Assembly (NCBI RefSeq): GCF_001434975.1
Contig: NZ_AZEL01000002.1
Span: forward strand, 1 to 58,447
Origin: Lactobacillus gallinarum DSM 10532 = JCM 2011
GTDB taxonomy: Bacteria > Bacillota > Bacilli > Lactobacillales > Lactobacillaceae
Length of the DNA: 58,447 bases
Direction: 5' to 3'
Shown here in pieces: positions 17,434 through 26,238 of the stretch (position 1 is the stretch's first letter; each line of letters opens with the position of its first letter). A model generated the notes under the pieces. The model saw only the letters and a program-made list of their open reading frames with translations, made no database searches and was not told where the DNA came from. A program made the position numbers and the translations under genes.

Positions 17434-17889
17434 ATGGAGAGTTGGCTATTTTTAGCATTAGTATTAGTTGTCGCCCTGGTTGGTAAAAACATGTCATTGA
17501 TCATCGCTACAGGCGTAGTGATGGCGTTAAAGTTAATTCCGTTTGCCAGCAAGTGGCTGCCAGTGATTCAAGCCAAAGGTATCAATTGGGGCGTCACCGT
17601 TATTTCAGTGGCAATCTTGATTCCAATTGCGACAGGGCAGATTGGTTTTAAGGATTTGATCAATACTTTCAAATCGCCAGCAGGGTGGATCGCTATCTTA
17701 GCCGGGATTGCTGTAGCTATTTTGTCAAGATATGGCGTTGATCAGTTAGCCGCCGTGCCACAAGTAACTGTCGCCTTGGTTTTAGGAACGATCATCGGCG
17801 TAGTAGTATTTAAGGGCGTGGCTGCCGGTCCCGTAATTGCCAGCGGTATGACTTATCTGGTTATCACTTTATTTAACTTACATTTCTAA
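17434..17889 (+). CDS. DUF441 (UPF0756) family membrane protein
   Basis: A 151-residue protein that is almost wholly hydrophobic, with about four helices. It starts [20 protein letters not shown] and contains the family-typical [20 protein letters not shown] segment and the C-terminal [18 protein letters not shown] start at ATG 17434 after AAGGGG rather than the in-frame ATG at 17419, which lies on the ribosome site. The family has no established function. It is separated from the cit operon by a terminator. Confidence 0.88.
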   Translation: MESWLFLALVLVVALVGKNMSLIIATGVVMALKLIPFASKWLPVIQAKGINWGVTVISVAILIPIATGQIGFKDLINTFKSPAGWIAILAGIAVAILSRYGVDQLAAVPQVTVALVLGTIIGVVVFKGVAAGPVIASGMTYLVITLFNLHF

Positions 17890-17919
17890 TATATAATGTA
17901 GTAAAGGTGGGTGAGTGTA

Positions 17920-18069
17920 ATGGCGATTATTGTGCATGAAGATATCACGCAGCGATTAGATGATTATTTAGAACGACGGTTGCGTAACTATGAAGTTATT
18001 ACACCGCCAATTCCTAAGAAGCCTGAAGTTGTCACGATTGATGACGATGATAAAAAGAAAAAAACATAA
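17920..18069 (+). CDS. Small hypothetical protein (49 aa)
   Basis: Unrecognised. ATG 17920 is nine bases after AAAGGTGG. The peptide begins MAIIVHEDITQRLDDYLERR and ends in a highly charged tail (DDDDKKKKT). Strong ribosome site and coding-like composition support it. It follows the DUF441 gene by 30 bases and may share its transcript. It has no membrane segment. Confidence 0.65.
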   Translation: MAIIVHEDITQRLDDYLERRLRNYEVITPPIPKKPEVVTIDDDDKKKKT

Positions 18070-18274
18070 AAAGGACTAATGCAAAATCAATGTCATTAAG
18101 TTAAGAGCCTGACACGATAATATTCCAAAATTTTAAGCTGCTTGTTGTCCAAATTTAGGCAATAAGCAGCTTTTTAGGTGCGCTGAATAAGCTGTTTCTT
18201 AACAGACATTTTTTATTAAGTTATGCCGTCAATCTGTTCTTCCTGGCCTGATAGGAAACCTAATGAAATAAAAT
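18070..18274. other. Gene-free stretch with hairpins, possible insertion-sequence debris
   Basis: There is no plausible gene here. AAGCTGCTT and AAGCAGCTT (about 18136-18175) form a long imperfect hairpin with T runs on both sides. Read on the minus strand, about 18220-18262 ends a frame as SYQARKNRLTA followed by TAA, which looks like the tail of a decayed transposase. The family cannot be named from so little. Confidence 0.3.
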
Positions 18275-18315
18275 AGAGTCAACGAACTGTGATTTCTCAC
18301 AAATTCAATGACTCT
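18275..18315 (-). terminator. Terminator after the broken DHFR-like gene
   Basis: AGAGTCA and TGACTCT close a long stem with an inner TGTGA-GAAA-TCACA hairpin. The T-rich tract lies on the minus-strand exit side. Confidence 0.6.
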
Positions 18316-18339
18316 GCACCTATGTGTCTGGTTCTGTGT

Positions 18340-18861
18340 TCATAATACTAACTCAACAATTCCATTATAATTGCGTGTTCGAACTAATGATAGTTTTTGT
18401 TCTTTTGGCAGCTCTCCAAAAAGTTTAATCCCTTTCCCTAAAAGTGTTGGAATAATGGAAATGTAATATCTGTCAATTAAATCTGCACGCATTATCTGTT
18501 GAACAAGATTAGCTCCACCGCAAATCCAAATATCTTTGCCATCTTGTTGCTTTAATTTTTCCAATAAATCTATAGGGTTTACATCTGTAAAAATAATTTG
18601 CTTGTTAGAATTACTCTTATTGTGTGTAATCACATAAGTAGTAAAATCGCTATATATCCATTTTGTCGGAGAAAGCTCTGTAACAATTTGATGATATGTG
18701 TTCCAGCCCATTAAAATTGTATCTATATTTTGGGTAAATTCAGAATAGGTATCTATATTTTCGTTATCATTACCTTGTCCCTTTAGTCATTCAACACCAC
18801 CATTACTATCTGCAATATATCCGTCAAGACTCATTGCAATAAATAGAACAACTTTTCTCAT
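18340..18861 (-). pseudogene. Dihydrofolate reductase-like (RibD C-terminal family) protein with premature TGA
   Basis: From ATG 18861 the frame reads MRKVVLFIAMSLDGYIADSN, the family's N-terminal strand, and meets TGA as codon 25 (18789-18787). Without that stop it continues uninterrupted in the same frame to 18340, giving 173 residues in all. TGG (Trp) changed to TGA fits the context VE-W-LKG. Downstream, ILMGWNTYH, DIWICGGANLVQQ and LIDRYYISIIPTLLGKGIKLF are diagnostic of the RibD_C/DHFR superfamily. The fragment starting at Met 18711 would lack the nucleotide-binding N-terminus. The role of the ancestor is unknown. Confidence 0.85.
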
Positions 18862-18927
18862 TTTACCTTATGGTCCTTTCATTTCCGATTAATTAGAAGT
18901 AATAACCTTATTAGAATTATTTTTCGT

Positions 18928-18949
18928 CAAAAAGCGATAGAGCTTTTTG
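18928..18949 (-). terminator. Terminator after the ECF operon
   Basis: CAAAAAGC (18928-18935) pairs with GCTTTTTG (18942-18949), starting at the base after the ecfT-type gene's stop on the minus strand. Confidence 0.6.
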
Positions 18950-19783
18950 CTACATAAATGGATTATAAAAGCGGCCATGATTCAATTGCCAGAGCAAAAT
19001 CACGATTAAAATAGACAAGACTGACAATCCCATCACCCAATAATCTTCTTTCTTAAATGATCGAGCTACATACCAGGTTCTTTTCTTCTTAGAACCAAAG
19101 CGACGTAGCTGCATGGCGGTACTGATGGTATCGATTCTCTCCAGACTAGAGAAAATAAGCGGCATAATGATGTTTAAAGTTCCTTTGATTCGCTGCGATA
19201 ACTTAGCTTTCTTTGACAATTCGTTGCCTCGAGCTTGCTGAGCAGCAGAGATAGCCCAATATGAATTCTGAATGTCAGGAATATAACGTAAAGCCAGCGC
19301 CACTGCGTAAGAGATATTGTAGCTAATGCCAATTTTATTCAAACTAGCGGCGAATTGACTCGGATTAGTCGTCAACAAGAATAATAAGACGATCGGAATT
19401 GAGCAGATATATTTTAGTAGCAAGTTGAATAAATAGAAGACTTCCTGGATCGTGAGAGTGAAGTAGCCAGCATGAATGATGATGCTACGTGAATGATATA
19501 TTTCTTGACCATAAGTTGGTTGAAAAAGATAAACAAAGATCAAATTTAAAATCATGAAGGCAACAATAAATTTCACGATAAAGGAAATTTGTGACCATTT
19601 AATTTGTGCTTCTTTAAATAAAATGATCGAGAAAACACAAATTGCGAGTAAGAAGCGTGTATCATAAGTGATCATACAAGCCGCCGAGACCAGCAACATG
19701 AAGATTAGCTTAGTAGTCGCGTTTAGTTGATAGATAAAGCTGGTGCCGGGCTGGTAGCCTAGAATCTGGTTTTGATCATGCAT
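18950..19783 (-). CDS. ECF transporter transmembrane component (EcfT/CbiQ family)
   Basis: A 277-residue membrane protein with about five to six helices. It couples ATP hydrolysis to the S component. I start at ATG 19783 after AAAGGA, overlapping the ATPase gene by eight bases; an upstream in-frame start at 19822 lies deep in that gene. The CbiQ-type coupling motif AAQQARGNEL (about 195-205) and a second region IFSSLERIDTISTAMQLRRFG, related to the A-R-G motifs contacting the ATPase, are visible. Being co-encoded with its own S component marks it as a dedicated module rather than the shared EcfAA'T. Confidence 0.92.
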   Translation of the reverse strand: MHDQNQILGYQPGTSFIYQLNATTKLIFMLLVSAACMITYDTRFLLAICVFSIILFKEAQIKWSQISFIVKFIVAFMILNLIFVYLFQPTYGQEIYHSRSIIIHAGYFTLTIQEVFYLFNLLLKYICSIPIVLLFLLTTNPSQFAASLNKIGISYNISYAVALALRYIPDIQNSYWAISAAQQARGNELSKKAKLSQRIKGTLNIIMPLIFSSLERIDTISTAMQLRRFGSKKKRTWYVARSFKKEDYWVMGLSVLSILIVILLWQLNHGRFYNPFM

Positions 19784-21485
19784 TTTGACTGGTCCTTTCT
19801 GAATCGACATAAGCGCGGACAAAGTAATTAGGATCTCTTAAATTATATTTATGAGCCAAGTCATAGAGACTAGTTCGTTTAAGAGAAGCCTTTTTAATTA
19901 AACTTTTTTCGGTTAATAATCTAATCGGTTCGGTATCCGCAATTAGTTTACCATCGGCAAAAGCCAATGAGCGATTAGTGTATTCCATCATCAGGTACAT
20001 GTCATGGGTAATGATCATGATCGTCTTGCCTTGTTCATTCAACTTCTTTAAAAAGCTCATGATCTCTGTATAGGTCTTCCAATCTTGACCAGCGGTTGGC
20101 TCATCTAGGATGATGACATCAGGCTCTAGAACCAAAATAGCGGCGATGGTCACACGCTTTTTTTGACCAAAACTCAAAGCAGAAATTGGCCAATGACGGT
20201 AAGGGTAAAGACCGCAGATTTTCAAAGTCTTAAAAACCTTATCCTTGATTTCATCTTTGCTGTAACCACGTAGGCATAAACCCAAAGCAACTTCATCAAA
20301 AATCATTTTTTGCGAGATCATCTGATTAGGATCCTGCATGACATAACCAATTTTTTCAGAAATTTGTTTAATAGAATATTGCGATAGGTCGTCGTCATCA
20401 AATAAGATTTTACCTTCATTAGGAATAAAGCCACAGATCAGGCGACAAAGCGTAGTTTTGCCTGCACCATTTTGTCCTACGATGGAAACGAAATCTCCCT
20501 TGTTGATGGTAGCTGTAACGTCGCGCAGTGGATTAACTTGTAAATGGTTATAGCGGTGTCCTACGCCTTTTAATTCGAGCAGGGGCTGTTTTTCTTCTTT
20601 TTTAGAAGTCAAAGAAGCATCATCTGCCCATTTTTGTAATTTTTGTCCAATTTTTTCGTCATCAGGTAGAGCTTTTATTGAGGTGAGATCAGGAATGGCA
20701 TCCAAGTCAACGCCTGCTTTGGTTAAAGCAGTTAGATAAAGTGGACTTCTTACACCGATGTCTTCTAACTTGTTTTGATGAAGCAGGTCGTTAGGTGATT
20801 TATCGGCGATAATTTTGCCATCATTGACTAAAACGACGCGGTCGATCGGTTGGCTGAGCACTTCTTCTAAACGGTGTTCAATAATAATTACTGTGGCGTT
20901 TAATTCCTTTTGAATTTGATCGATTAACGCCATCGTTTTCATCCCTGAAGCGGGATCTAAGTTGGCTAAGGGCTCGTCAAATAGCATAATAGGTGATTCA
21001 TCAATCAAGACGCCAGCAAGGGCCACGGTTTGTTTTTGTCCGCCAGACAGGCTTTGCGGTGCTTGCTTTAATAAATCGCTGATCTCTAGCTTGTCAGCCC
21101 AGCGGTGAACAGTTTGTCTAATCTTGTTTTGCGGACGACAATCATTTTCTAGTGCAAAGGCGATATCTTCACCGACAGTTAAACCAATGAATTGACTGTC
21201 AGTATCCTGCAAGATAGTCGATGTAGTAAATGAGAGGTCAAAGAGGTCGGTCTCCTTGATATTTTTGCCATTAATCAAGCATTCGCCTGTAATCGTTCCT
21301 GTATCAATATTAGGAATCAAGCCATTGATGCAGCGGCCAATAGTTGACTTGCCACTACCAGATGGTCCCGCAATCAATATTTTTTCACCGCGATTAATAG
21401 TTAAATTAATGTCTTGTAGCGTCGGGAATGCCTGGCTGTCATATTTAAATGAAAAGTTTTTAAAAGTAATAATAGGTTCAGTCAT
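19776..21485 (-). CDS. ECF transporter double ATPase (two fused ABC domains)
   Basis: A 569-residue protein with two complete ATP-binding cassettes. The first has Walker A GPSGSGKST (about 39-47), LSGGQKQ and IMLFDEP. The second has GQNGAGKTT (about 338-346), the altered signature LSFGQKKR, and VIILDEPTAG. This duplicated layout is typical of YkoD/MtsB-type ECF modules. It starts 12 bases after the S component's stop and overlaps the T gene. The ribosome site is weak, which suggests coupling. The substrate is set by the S component. Confidence 0.94.
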   Translation of the reverse strand: MTEPIITFKNFSFKYDSQAFPTLQDINLTINRGEKILIAGPSGSGKSTIGRCINGLIPNIDTGTITGECLINGKNIKETDLFDLSFTTSTILQDTDSQFIGLTVGEDIAFALENDCRPQNKIRQTVHRWADKLEISDLLKQAPQSLSGGQKQTVALAGVLIDESPIMLFDEPLANLDPASGMKTMALIDQIQKELNATVIIIEHRLEEVLSQPIDRVVLVNDGKIIADKSPNDLLHQNKLEDIGVRSPLYLTALTKAGVDLDAIPDLTSIKALPDDEKIGQKLQKWADDASLTSKKEEKQPLLELKGVGHRYNHLQVNPLRDVTATINKGDFVSIVGQNGAGKTTLCRLICGFIPNEGKILFDDDDLSQYSIKQISEKIGYVMQDPNQMISQKMIFDEVALGLCLRGYSKDEIKDKVFKTLKICGLYPYRHWPISALSFGQKKRVTIAAILVLEPDVIILDEPTAGQDWKTYTEIMSFLKKLNEQGKTIMIITHDMYLMMEYTNRSLAFADGKLIADTEPIRLLTEKSLIKKASLKRTSLYDLAHKYNLRDPNYFVRAYVDSERTSQNA

Positions 21486-21497
21486 GCCTAAGTCTTT

Positions 21498-22055
21498 CTA
21501 ATCTTCTTTACGTAAACTGCCTTTTTTAATTTTGGTACCTGCATAAGCTTTTAATAAAAGCGTACCAACTATCAAGATGGTGATACCATTTGAGAGGGTG
21601 GCACTGATTCCTTGAACAAATACCTTGTTAACAGGTTCGCTATAGATGATAATGTCTCCGATAGGGGTAACGATTATCCAGGCTATGATATTGGCAATAA
21701 TTTGAGTGATACTAAATAGCAAAATTTGCTTAATACCGAAAATACCATTTTTCAAATCAAGCTTTTTGCAGGCAAGGCCAATAATCAAACCAAGTACACC
21801 AGTAGCCAAAACCCAACTCCACCAGGTTTGACCATACATAATAAAATCAGATAGGGTATGGCCGATGAAACCGACCGCAAAACCGACTTTAGCACCATAA
21901 ATGGCTGCGAAAAGAGCTAGGAAAGGAAAGACTAGCTCGATGTTGGTATTAGGAATAGGAGTCGGAATTGAGGTGAAGCGCGCCAGAATAACGTAGATGG
22001 CAGAACCGATCCCTATAGCGACAACATTTTTAACAGATAAACCTTGTTTTTTCAT
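21498..22055 (-). CDS. ECF transporter substrate-specific component, UPF0397 family
   Basis: A 185-residue, six-helix S component starting MKKQGLSVKNVVAIGIGSAIY. I choose ATG 22055 after CGGAG over the TTG/GTG-type extension to 22112, which crosses the promoter. The N-terminal helix and the FPFLALFAAIYGAKVGFAVG segment match UPF0397 proteins. Related operons have been grouped by others under methionine-regulated ECF transporters (MtsABC), but the substrate is not established here and the leader shows no T-box or SAM riboswitch. First gene of the operon S-AA-T. Confidence 0.88.
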   Translation of the reverse strand: MKKQGLSVKNVVAIGIGSAIYVILARFTSIPTPIPNTNIELVFPFLALFAAIYGAKVGFAVGFIGHTLSDFIMYGQTWWSWVLATGVLGLIIGLACKKLDLKNGIFGIKQILLFSITQIIANIIAWIIVTPIGDIIIYSEPVNKVFVQGISATLSNGITILIVGTLLLKAYAGTKIKKGSLRKED

Positions 22056-22084
22056 AATTTTTCTCCGATTTGTGATAATAACAC

Positions 22085-22112
22085 CGTATAATTGGAAAGC
22101 GGTTACCGTCAA
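22085..22112 (-). promoter_or_regulatory. Promoter of the ECF operon with an overlapping cre-like site
   Basis: On the minus strand TTGACG (22112-22107) and TATACG (22090-22085) are separated by 16 bases. Between them, GGTAACCGCTTTCC (22107-22094) matches 12 of 14 positions of the cre consensus. A CcpA site between -35 and -10 would repress the operon on preferred sugars. Confidence 0.55.
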
Positions 22113-22187
22113 GGGGATGTAGCAGAAAAGGGTGGATATGTTACAATTAAAATTATGATAATAGTGAAGTAGTAGTTAGAGGTAAAA

Positions 22188-22568
22188 ATGAGACAAGACG
22201 AACTTAAAAAATTAGATAATGAAATTGGCCAATATGCGGCCGATCAGACCAAAATTATTTGGGTTGATGATCAAACCATGCAAATTGCGACAATGATGAT
22301 TGATTCTTATGGCGATACCGTTTATGTATGGGTAAAGGAAGATGAAGATCATTGCCGCGTAAGTGATGGCGGTCGAATTTTGTTTAAACTTGATCCTAAT
22401 CAAGAAGATATGGAATTATATGAGACTGCGGCAGATATTGCTCTTGGTTCAGGGTATCAGTTTGACGAAGACCACTGTGAAATTTATGTTGATGTTGACC
22501 GCAAGAATGTAGCTCAGGCAGCAATGAAGCTGGCACAATTGCAAGTTGCCATTTCATATTTAGGCTAA
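22188..22568 (+). CDS. DUF1828-domain protein
   Basis: A 126-residue soluble acidic protein. The segment CRVSDGGRILFKL (about 56-68), preceded by a strand-rich region and followed by an alpha-helical tail, matches DUF1828, which has no known catalytic role and is often found in mobile or defence-associated proteins. Here it stands alone, divergent from the ECF operon. ATG 22188 follows GAGGT. It ends just before a bidirectional terminator. Confidence 0.8.
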   Translation: MRQDELKKLDNEIGQYAADQTKIIWVDDQTMQIATMMIDSYGDTVYVWVKEDEDHCRVSDGGRILFKLDPNQEDMELYETAADIALGSGYQFDEDHCEIYVDVDRKNVAQAAMKLAQLQVAISYLG

Positions 22569-22611
22569 AAAAATGCATCCCTTGATCTGTTTAATCAGGG
22601 ATGCATTTTTT
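22568..22611. terminator. Bidirectional terminator between convergent genes
   Basis: AAAAAATGCATCCCTTGAT and ATCAGGGATGCATTTTTT pair with a single bulged base. It serves the DUF1828 gene and the 43-aa gene on the other strand. Confidence 0.9.
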
Positions 22612-22634
22612 GATACAAACTTTTTCGGGCAACT

Positions 22635-22766
22635 TTAAACATTGCTAATCCTTCCTACATGAACATCTTCTAGTTTTTTACCGTTTAAATTAAAATCAGC
22701 GATGTCCTCGGCTAAGGCCATAATTGTTTCAACATCTGGAATACAGTCATCTACTCTAAATTCCAT
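22635..22766 (-). CDS. Small hypothetical protein (43 aa)
   Basis: Unrecognised. ATG 22766 follows AGAGGTGATAATT, an excellent ribosome site. The peptide begins MEFRVDDCIPDVETIMALAE and ends HVGRISNV; it is acidic with one cysteine and an amphipathic middle. It follows the 117-residue membrane protein gene by 33 bases on the same strand and precedes a terminator, so it is probably the last gene of that transcript. Confidence 0.65.
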   Translation of the reverse strand: MEFRVDDCIPDVETIMALAEDIADFNLNGKKLEDVHVGRISNV

Positions 22767-22799
22767 AATTATCACCTCTACCGTCATTGTAGATCGAAT

Positions 22800-23153
22800 T
22801 TATCGAAAAGTTAATCTGATCATACTTTTTTTCTTATTGTTATGCTGCATGAAAATAAAGAATGCAGAAATGATATTGATAATCACTGCCGGTAAGGCTA
22901 ACACAGCGGTAAAACCATATAAGGCATTGCCGATTACGCCTAAGATCGGTCCTATTAATGAAATGCTTAAGTTGTGTGATTGAACGACGGCGATTGCATT
23001 AAGAATCACGCCAATCCAGGCAAAAAGATAGAAAAAGAAGGCAATTTTAGCTGTGAAATCTGCACCAAAGATTGCAAACCAGGAACAGATAAATAGACAA
23101 CAGTTGATTAAATTGATTGCTCCGATCCATAGATCATATTTTGATTTTTTCAT
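22800..23153 (-). CDS. Hypothetical membrane protein (117 aa)
   Basis: About four hydrophobic helices, starting MKKSKYDLWIGAINLINCC and ending in a basic tail (NNKKKSMIRLTFR). GAGGGG precedes ATG 23153. It lies 18 bases after the SorC-type regulator stop, so the two are likely co-transcribed. No family is recognised. Confidence 0.8.
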   Translation of the reverse strand: MKKSKYDLWIGAINLINCCLFICSWFAIFGADFTAKIAFFFYLFAWIGVILNAIAVVQSHNLSISLIGPILGVIGNALYGFTAVLALPAVIINIISAFFIFMQHNNKKKSMIRLTFR

Positions 23154-23171
23154 AATTATCCCCTCTAATAA

Positions 23172-24110
23172 TTATTCTGCTTCTCGCAAAACGCGGTGGG
23201 CCAAATCATCATTAATAACCAAGTGGGTGATGATGCCGCTACGCAGAGCGCCTAATAGTGCTTTAGACTTAAAGCGATTATTAACAACGCAGAAGCGTGT
23301 AGGTGTTTGCATAATGTCATTCATTGATATACCACAGATGTGTTTTTCGAAATCAGTGAAAAATTCTCCGTTGATATTATAGGGACGTCCCATAATTAAT
23401 CCGGCCACTTGTTCTTCTGGAATGTTCTTAAATAGTTGAGGACCGTAATTTTTATCTAAGAATGGATTAGCCTTGAATGAATCAAGAGTTCCTAGTCCGG
23501 TAAAAAGAAGGTCTAAGTTGTGATAACAATTTTCAACTATTTTAAAGTAGGGTTCTTTCTTTAAAGCTGGAATAATTTTAGGATTTAAGATGTAAAGTGG
23601 CGTAGGCAATCCTAAGCTTTTAGCGTGGAATTTCTCTGCAGCGTCTTGGACCAAAGGATTTTTGCGGCGATTTGCATTAATGGCGTGCCCTAGGAGCTGA
23701 ATGAAGTAGAGCTTATTAAAGTTTTCTTCATTAAAGTTGTTAATTACACCGCGCATTGTACTGCCCCATGTGACTCCGGCGATATGGGTATTTTGCAAAT
23801 AAGTTTGAATTTGCTTAGTAGCGAAGTTGACAACAGATTCATCGTCGTTAGCATCATTTTCAGAACTTTTGAGAATAAAAGCTTCTTTTAAGCCAAAGAG
23901 CTTTTGGAATTTTCGTTCTAAAACCTGATTGCGTTTAATTCCTTGAGTAATTTTGATTTTAACGATTCCGCGCATTTCTGCATCGTCTAACGCCTTAGTG
24001 ATTAAATAGCGCGATAGGTTATATTTTTGTGATATTTCTGCGATATTTAACTTGCTGAGATAAAAGTCATGTGCAATGCTAGCAAGTTGTTCATCGGTTA
24101 ATTGTGCCAC
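23172..24110 (-). CDS. SorC/DeoR-type sugar-binding transcriptional regulator
   Basis: A 312-residue regulator. Residues about 1-55 form a helix-turn-helix (KLNIAEISQKYNLSRYLITKALDDAEMRG). The rest is the SorC-family effector domain related to sugar isomerases, with the GVTWGSTMRGVI segment (about 114-125) and GLGTLDSF. It starts with GTG at 24110, preceded by AAGGACGG. It diverges from the ThrE-like gene across a 169-base promoter region and could regulate it or the downstream membrane protein. SorC-family CitI controls citrate genes in some lactic acid bacteria, but this gene is 6 kb from cit, so that link is only a possibility. Confidence 0.85.
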   Translation of the reverse strand: MAQLTDEQLASIAHDFYLSKLNIAEISQKYNLSRYLITKALDDAEMRGIVKIKITQGIKRNQVLERKFQKLFGLKEAFILKSSENDANDDESVVNFATKQIQTYLQNTHIAGVTWGSTMRGVINNFNEENFNKLYFIQLLGHAINANRRKNPLVQDAAEKFHAKSLGLPTPLYILNPKIIPALKKEPYFKIVENCYHNLDLLFTGLGTLDSFKANPFLDKNYGPQLFKNIPEEQVAGLIMGRPYNINGEFFTDFEKHICGISMNDIMQTPTRFCVVNNRFKSKALLGALRSGIITHLVINDDLAHRVLREAE

Positions 24111-24279
24111 TATAAACCGTCCTTTATTATATGATTCATATATTCATTATAGATTTAAAATAGTAAAATGGAACGCTTATTTTTTGAAAAATATAAAATG
24201 CTTTCCGTAAATATTACTGTGTTAAAATAGAAAAGCGTATTTTAATTAATTTTAAAAATGAGGGAAAGTAATTAATCTA

Positions 24280-25626
24280 ATGAAGGAAAAGGAACGAGAA
24301 TATCATTTGTCGCAAAAACATCACATGAAGATTCTATGGGAGGAATTTTTCAAGAGTGATAATAAGACGATGGCACAGGATGCTACTCTAGTAGAAAAGG
24401 CCTCAATTGTTGGCCGAGTAGGGATTATGCTGTTAAGTTGTGGGACAGGAGCCTGGCGTGTACGTGATTCGATGGACACGATTGCGAGAACTTTAGGAAT
24501 TACCTGTTCGACGGATATTGGGTTGGTTTCAATCGAGTATACCTGTTTTGACGTAGATAATGAGTCATATTCACAGACGCTATCTTTGCCAGCAACTGAT
24601 GTTAATATGACTAAATTGAATGAACTAGAAAAATTCGTTCGTCAGTTTGAAGCAGGTCATGGTAATTGGAATATTGGACAGATTCACAAGCGTTTGCGTG
24701 AGATCGAAAATCAAAAATCAGCATATTCTGCAGTAATTGCGGGTCTAAGTTCCGGTTTAGCTTGTGCAGGCTTTATCTTTTTACTAGGTGGCGGCTGGCC
24801 TGAAGTTATCTGTGCCTTCTTAGGTGCAGGGGCAGGAAATTATGTTCGAGCACTCATGGGCAAGCGGAAAATGACCCTTGTAGCTAAAATCGCGGTTGCT
24901 GTAGCAGTTGCTTGTGCAGTTTACTTCTTGACATTTCACATTGGCAAGATGATTTTCCATTTGGATTATCATCATGCTTACGGCTATATTGGTGCAATGC
25001 TGTTCGTGATTCCGGGATTTCCATTCATTACTTCAGGACTGGACATGTCTAAGCTAGATATGAGATCTGGGCTTGAGAGAATGACCTATGCGCTTTTGAT
25101 CATTACGATTGCCACCATGTCAGGGTGGGCAGTGGCTACGATTTTGAATTTGCATCCGGGTTCCATGCTTAAGTTGAGCATTAATCCGGGGATGCTAACA
25201 TTCTTGCGCTTAATTGCCAGCTTCTGCGGGGTATTTGGCTTCTCAATTATGTTTAATAGTCGTCCGAATATGGCCGCAACTGCCGCAATTATGGGTGCGA
25301 TGGCTAATACTTTACGACTGAGTCTAGTTGATTACGCTCATATGGCACCGGCTTTAGCAGCCTTTATTGGAGCTCTTGTTTCCGGGCTTTTGGCAAGTAT
25401 TGTTAGACAAAAAGTTGGTTTCCCACGAATTGCGATTACTGTTCCTTCAATCGTAATTATGGTGCCAGGACTATATATGTACCGCGCAGTGTTCAACTTC
25501 GGTATTACTAACATTAATATCGGTGCTTACTGGATTACTGAAGCATTGATGATTGTCATTGCACTTCCTTTTGGGCTGCTTGCCGCACGTATCTTAACAG
25601 ACAAGAAGTGGAGACATGCGGATTAA
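24280..25626 (+). CDS. ThrE-family threonine/serine exporter-like protein
   Basis: A 448-residue two-part membrane protein. Residues about 1-150 form the cytoplasmic DUF1212-type domain (MLLSCGTGAWRVRDSMDTIA), followed by about ten helices. VIPGFPFITSGLDMSKLDMRSG in the first helix bundle and VPSIVIMVPGLYMYRA in the second are ThrE hallmarks; both halves are fused, as in Corynebacterium ThrE. The closest GAGGG to ATG 24280 is about 15 bases away, so the start is not certain; Met16 is an alternative. It exports threonine or serine by proton antiport in characterised members. Confidence 0.85.
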   Translation: MKEKEREYHLSQKHHMKILWEEFFKSDNKTMAQDATLVEKASIVGRVGIMLLSCGTGAWRVRDSMDTIARTLGITCSTDIGLVSIEYTCFDVDNESYSQTLSLPATDVNMTKLNELEKFVRQFEAGHGNWNIGQIHKRLREIENQKSAYSAVIAGLSSGLACAGFIFLLGGGWPEVICAFLGAGAGNYVRALMGKRKMTLVAKIAVAVAVACAVYFLTFHIGKMIFHLDYHHAYGYIGAMLFVIPGFPFITSGLDMSKLDMRSGLERMTYALLIITIATMSGWAVATILNLHPGSMLKLSINPGMLTFLRLIASFCGVFGFSIMFNSRPNMAATAAIMGAMANTLRLSLVDYAHMAPALAAFIGALVSGLLASIVRQKVGFPRIAITVPSIVIMVPGLYMYRAVFNFGITNINIGAYWITEALMIVIALPFGLLAARILTDKKWRHAD

Positions 25627-25642
25627 TAAAGTTGAATAGCAA

Positions 25643-25670
25643 AAAAGAGTCAGATTTTTCTGGCTCTTTT
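25643..25670 (+). terminator. Terminator after the ThrE-like gene
   Basis: AAGAGTCAG (25645-25653) pairs with CTGGCTCTT (25660-25668) and is followed by T-rich sequence. Confidence 0.85.
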
Positions 25671-25730
25671 AATTTGCTTTTGATAACCTTTTTGAGTTAA
25701 GGACTAATATAATGAACATGAGGTGATAAT

Positions 25731-26237
25731 ATGAAAATTGAAGTACCAACAATGAACGGTTACTTATTTGATCGTTATAGCAAATTCGCACCTGCAGATC
25801 AAAAAATTGAAGGTAAGCCTAGCCGCTCTTTTCCCATTTTTGTTTCTGACGTGCCTAAAGATGCAAAAAACTTAGCAGTTTGTTTTTATGATTATGATTC
25901 AGTTCCAGTTTGTGGTTTTACTTGGATTCATTGGTTAGCTGCAAACTTGCCAGTCAAAGATATTCCCGCTGATATTAGTCAACATCATCAAAATATTGAT
26001 TTTGTTCAAGGTTATAACAGCAATATTAGTAAGTTTTTGCCCAAAGATTCAGGACCGGTATTGGGCTACACAGGTCCTATGCCACCAGATAAGACGCATA
26101 ATTATTCATTAACAGTCTATGCCTTGGATGATGAATTGGAATTAAAAGATGGTTATTATCTAAATGAATTTTTAGCCAAAGTGAAAGATCACATTATTGC
26201 TAAGACAACTATTGAAATTCCAAGTCGTGCTAAATAA
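25731..26237 (+). CDS. YbhB/YbcL family PEBP-like protein (Raf kinase inhibitor-like)
   Basis: A 168-residue cytoplasmic phosphatidylethanolamine-binding-protein fold. The fold's ligand-site motifs are visible as FCWIHW-type GFTWIHWLAANLPV (about 63-76) and LGYTGPMPPDKTHNYSLTVYAL (about 104-125), and the family's C-terminal helix ends the protein. AGGTGATAAT precedes ATG 25731. The bacterial family has no agreed function. It stands alone between two terminators. Confidence 0.92.
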   Translation: MKIEVPTMNGYLFDRYSKFAPADQKIEGKPSRSFPIFVSDVPKDAKNLAVCFYDYDSVPVCGFTWIHWLAANLPVKDIPADISQHHQNIDFVQGYNSNISKFLPKDSGPVLGYTGPMPPDKTHNYSLTVYALDDELELKDGYYLNEFLAKVKDHIIAKTTIEIPSRAK

Positions 26238-26238
26238 A

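Noticed and set aside
17349-17552. Minus-strand 67-codon frame opposite the DUF441 gene
   Set aside because: It overlaps a well-supported gene in antisense, has no ribosome site, and its composition reflects the opposite frame.
23172-24110. SorC-type regulator as CitI, the citrate activator
   Set aside because: It lies 6 kb from cit, is divergent from a ThrE-like gene, and no operator was recognised near the cit genes. Kept only as a remote possibility.
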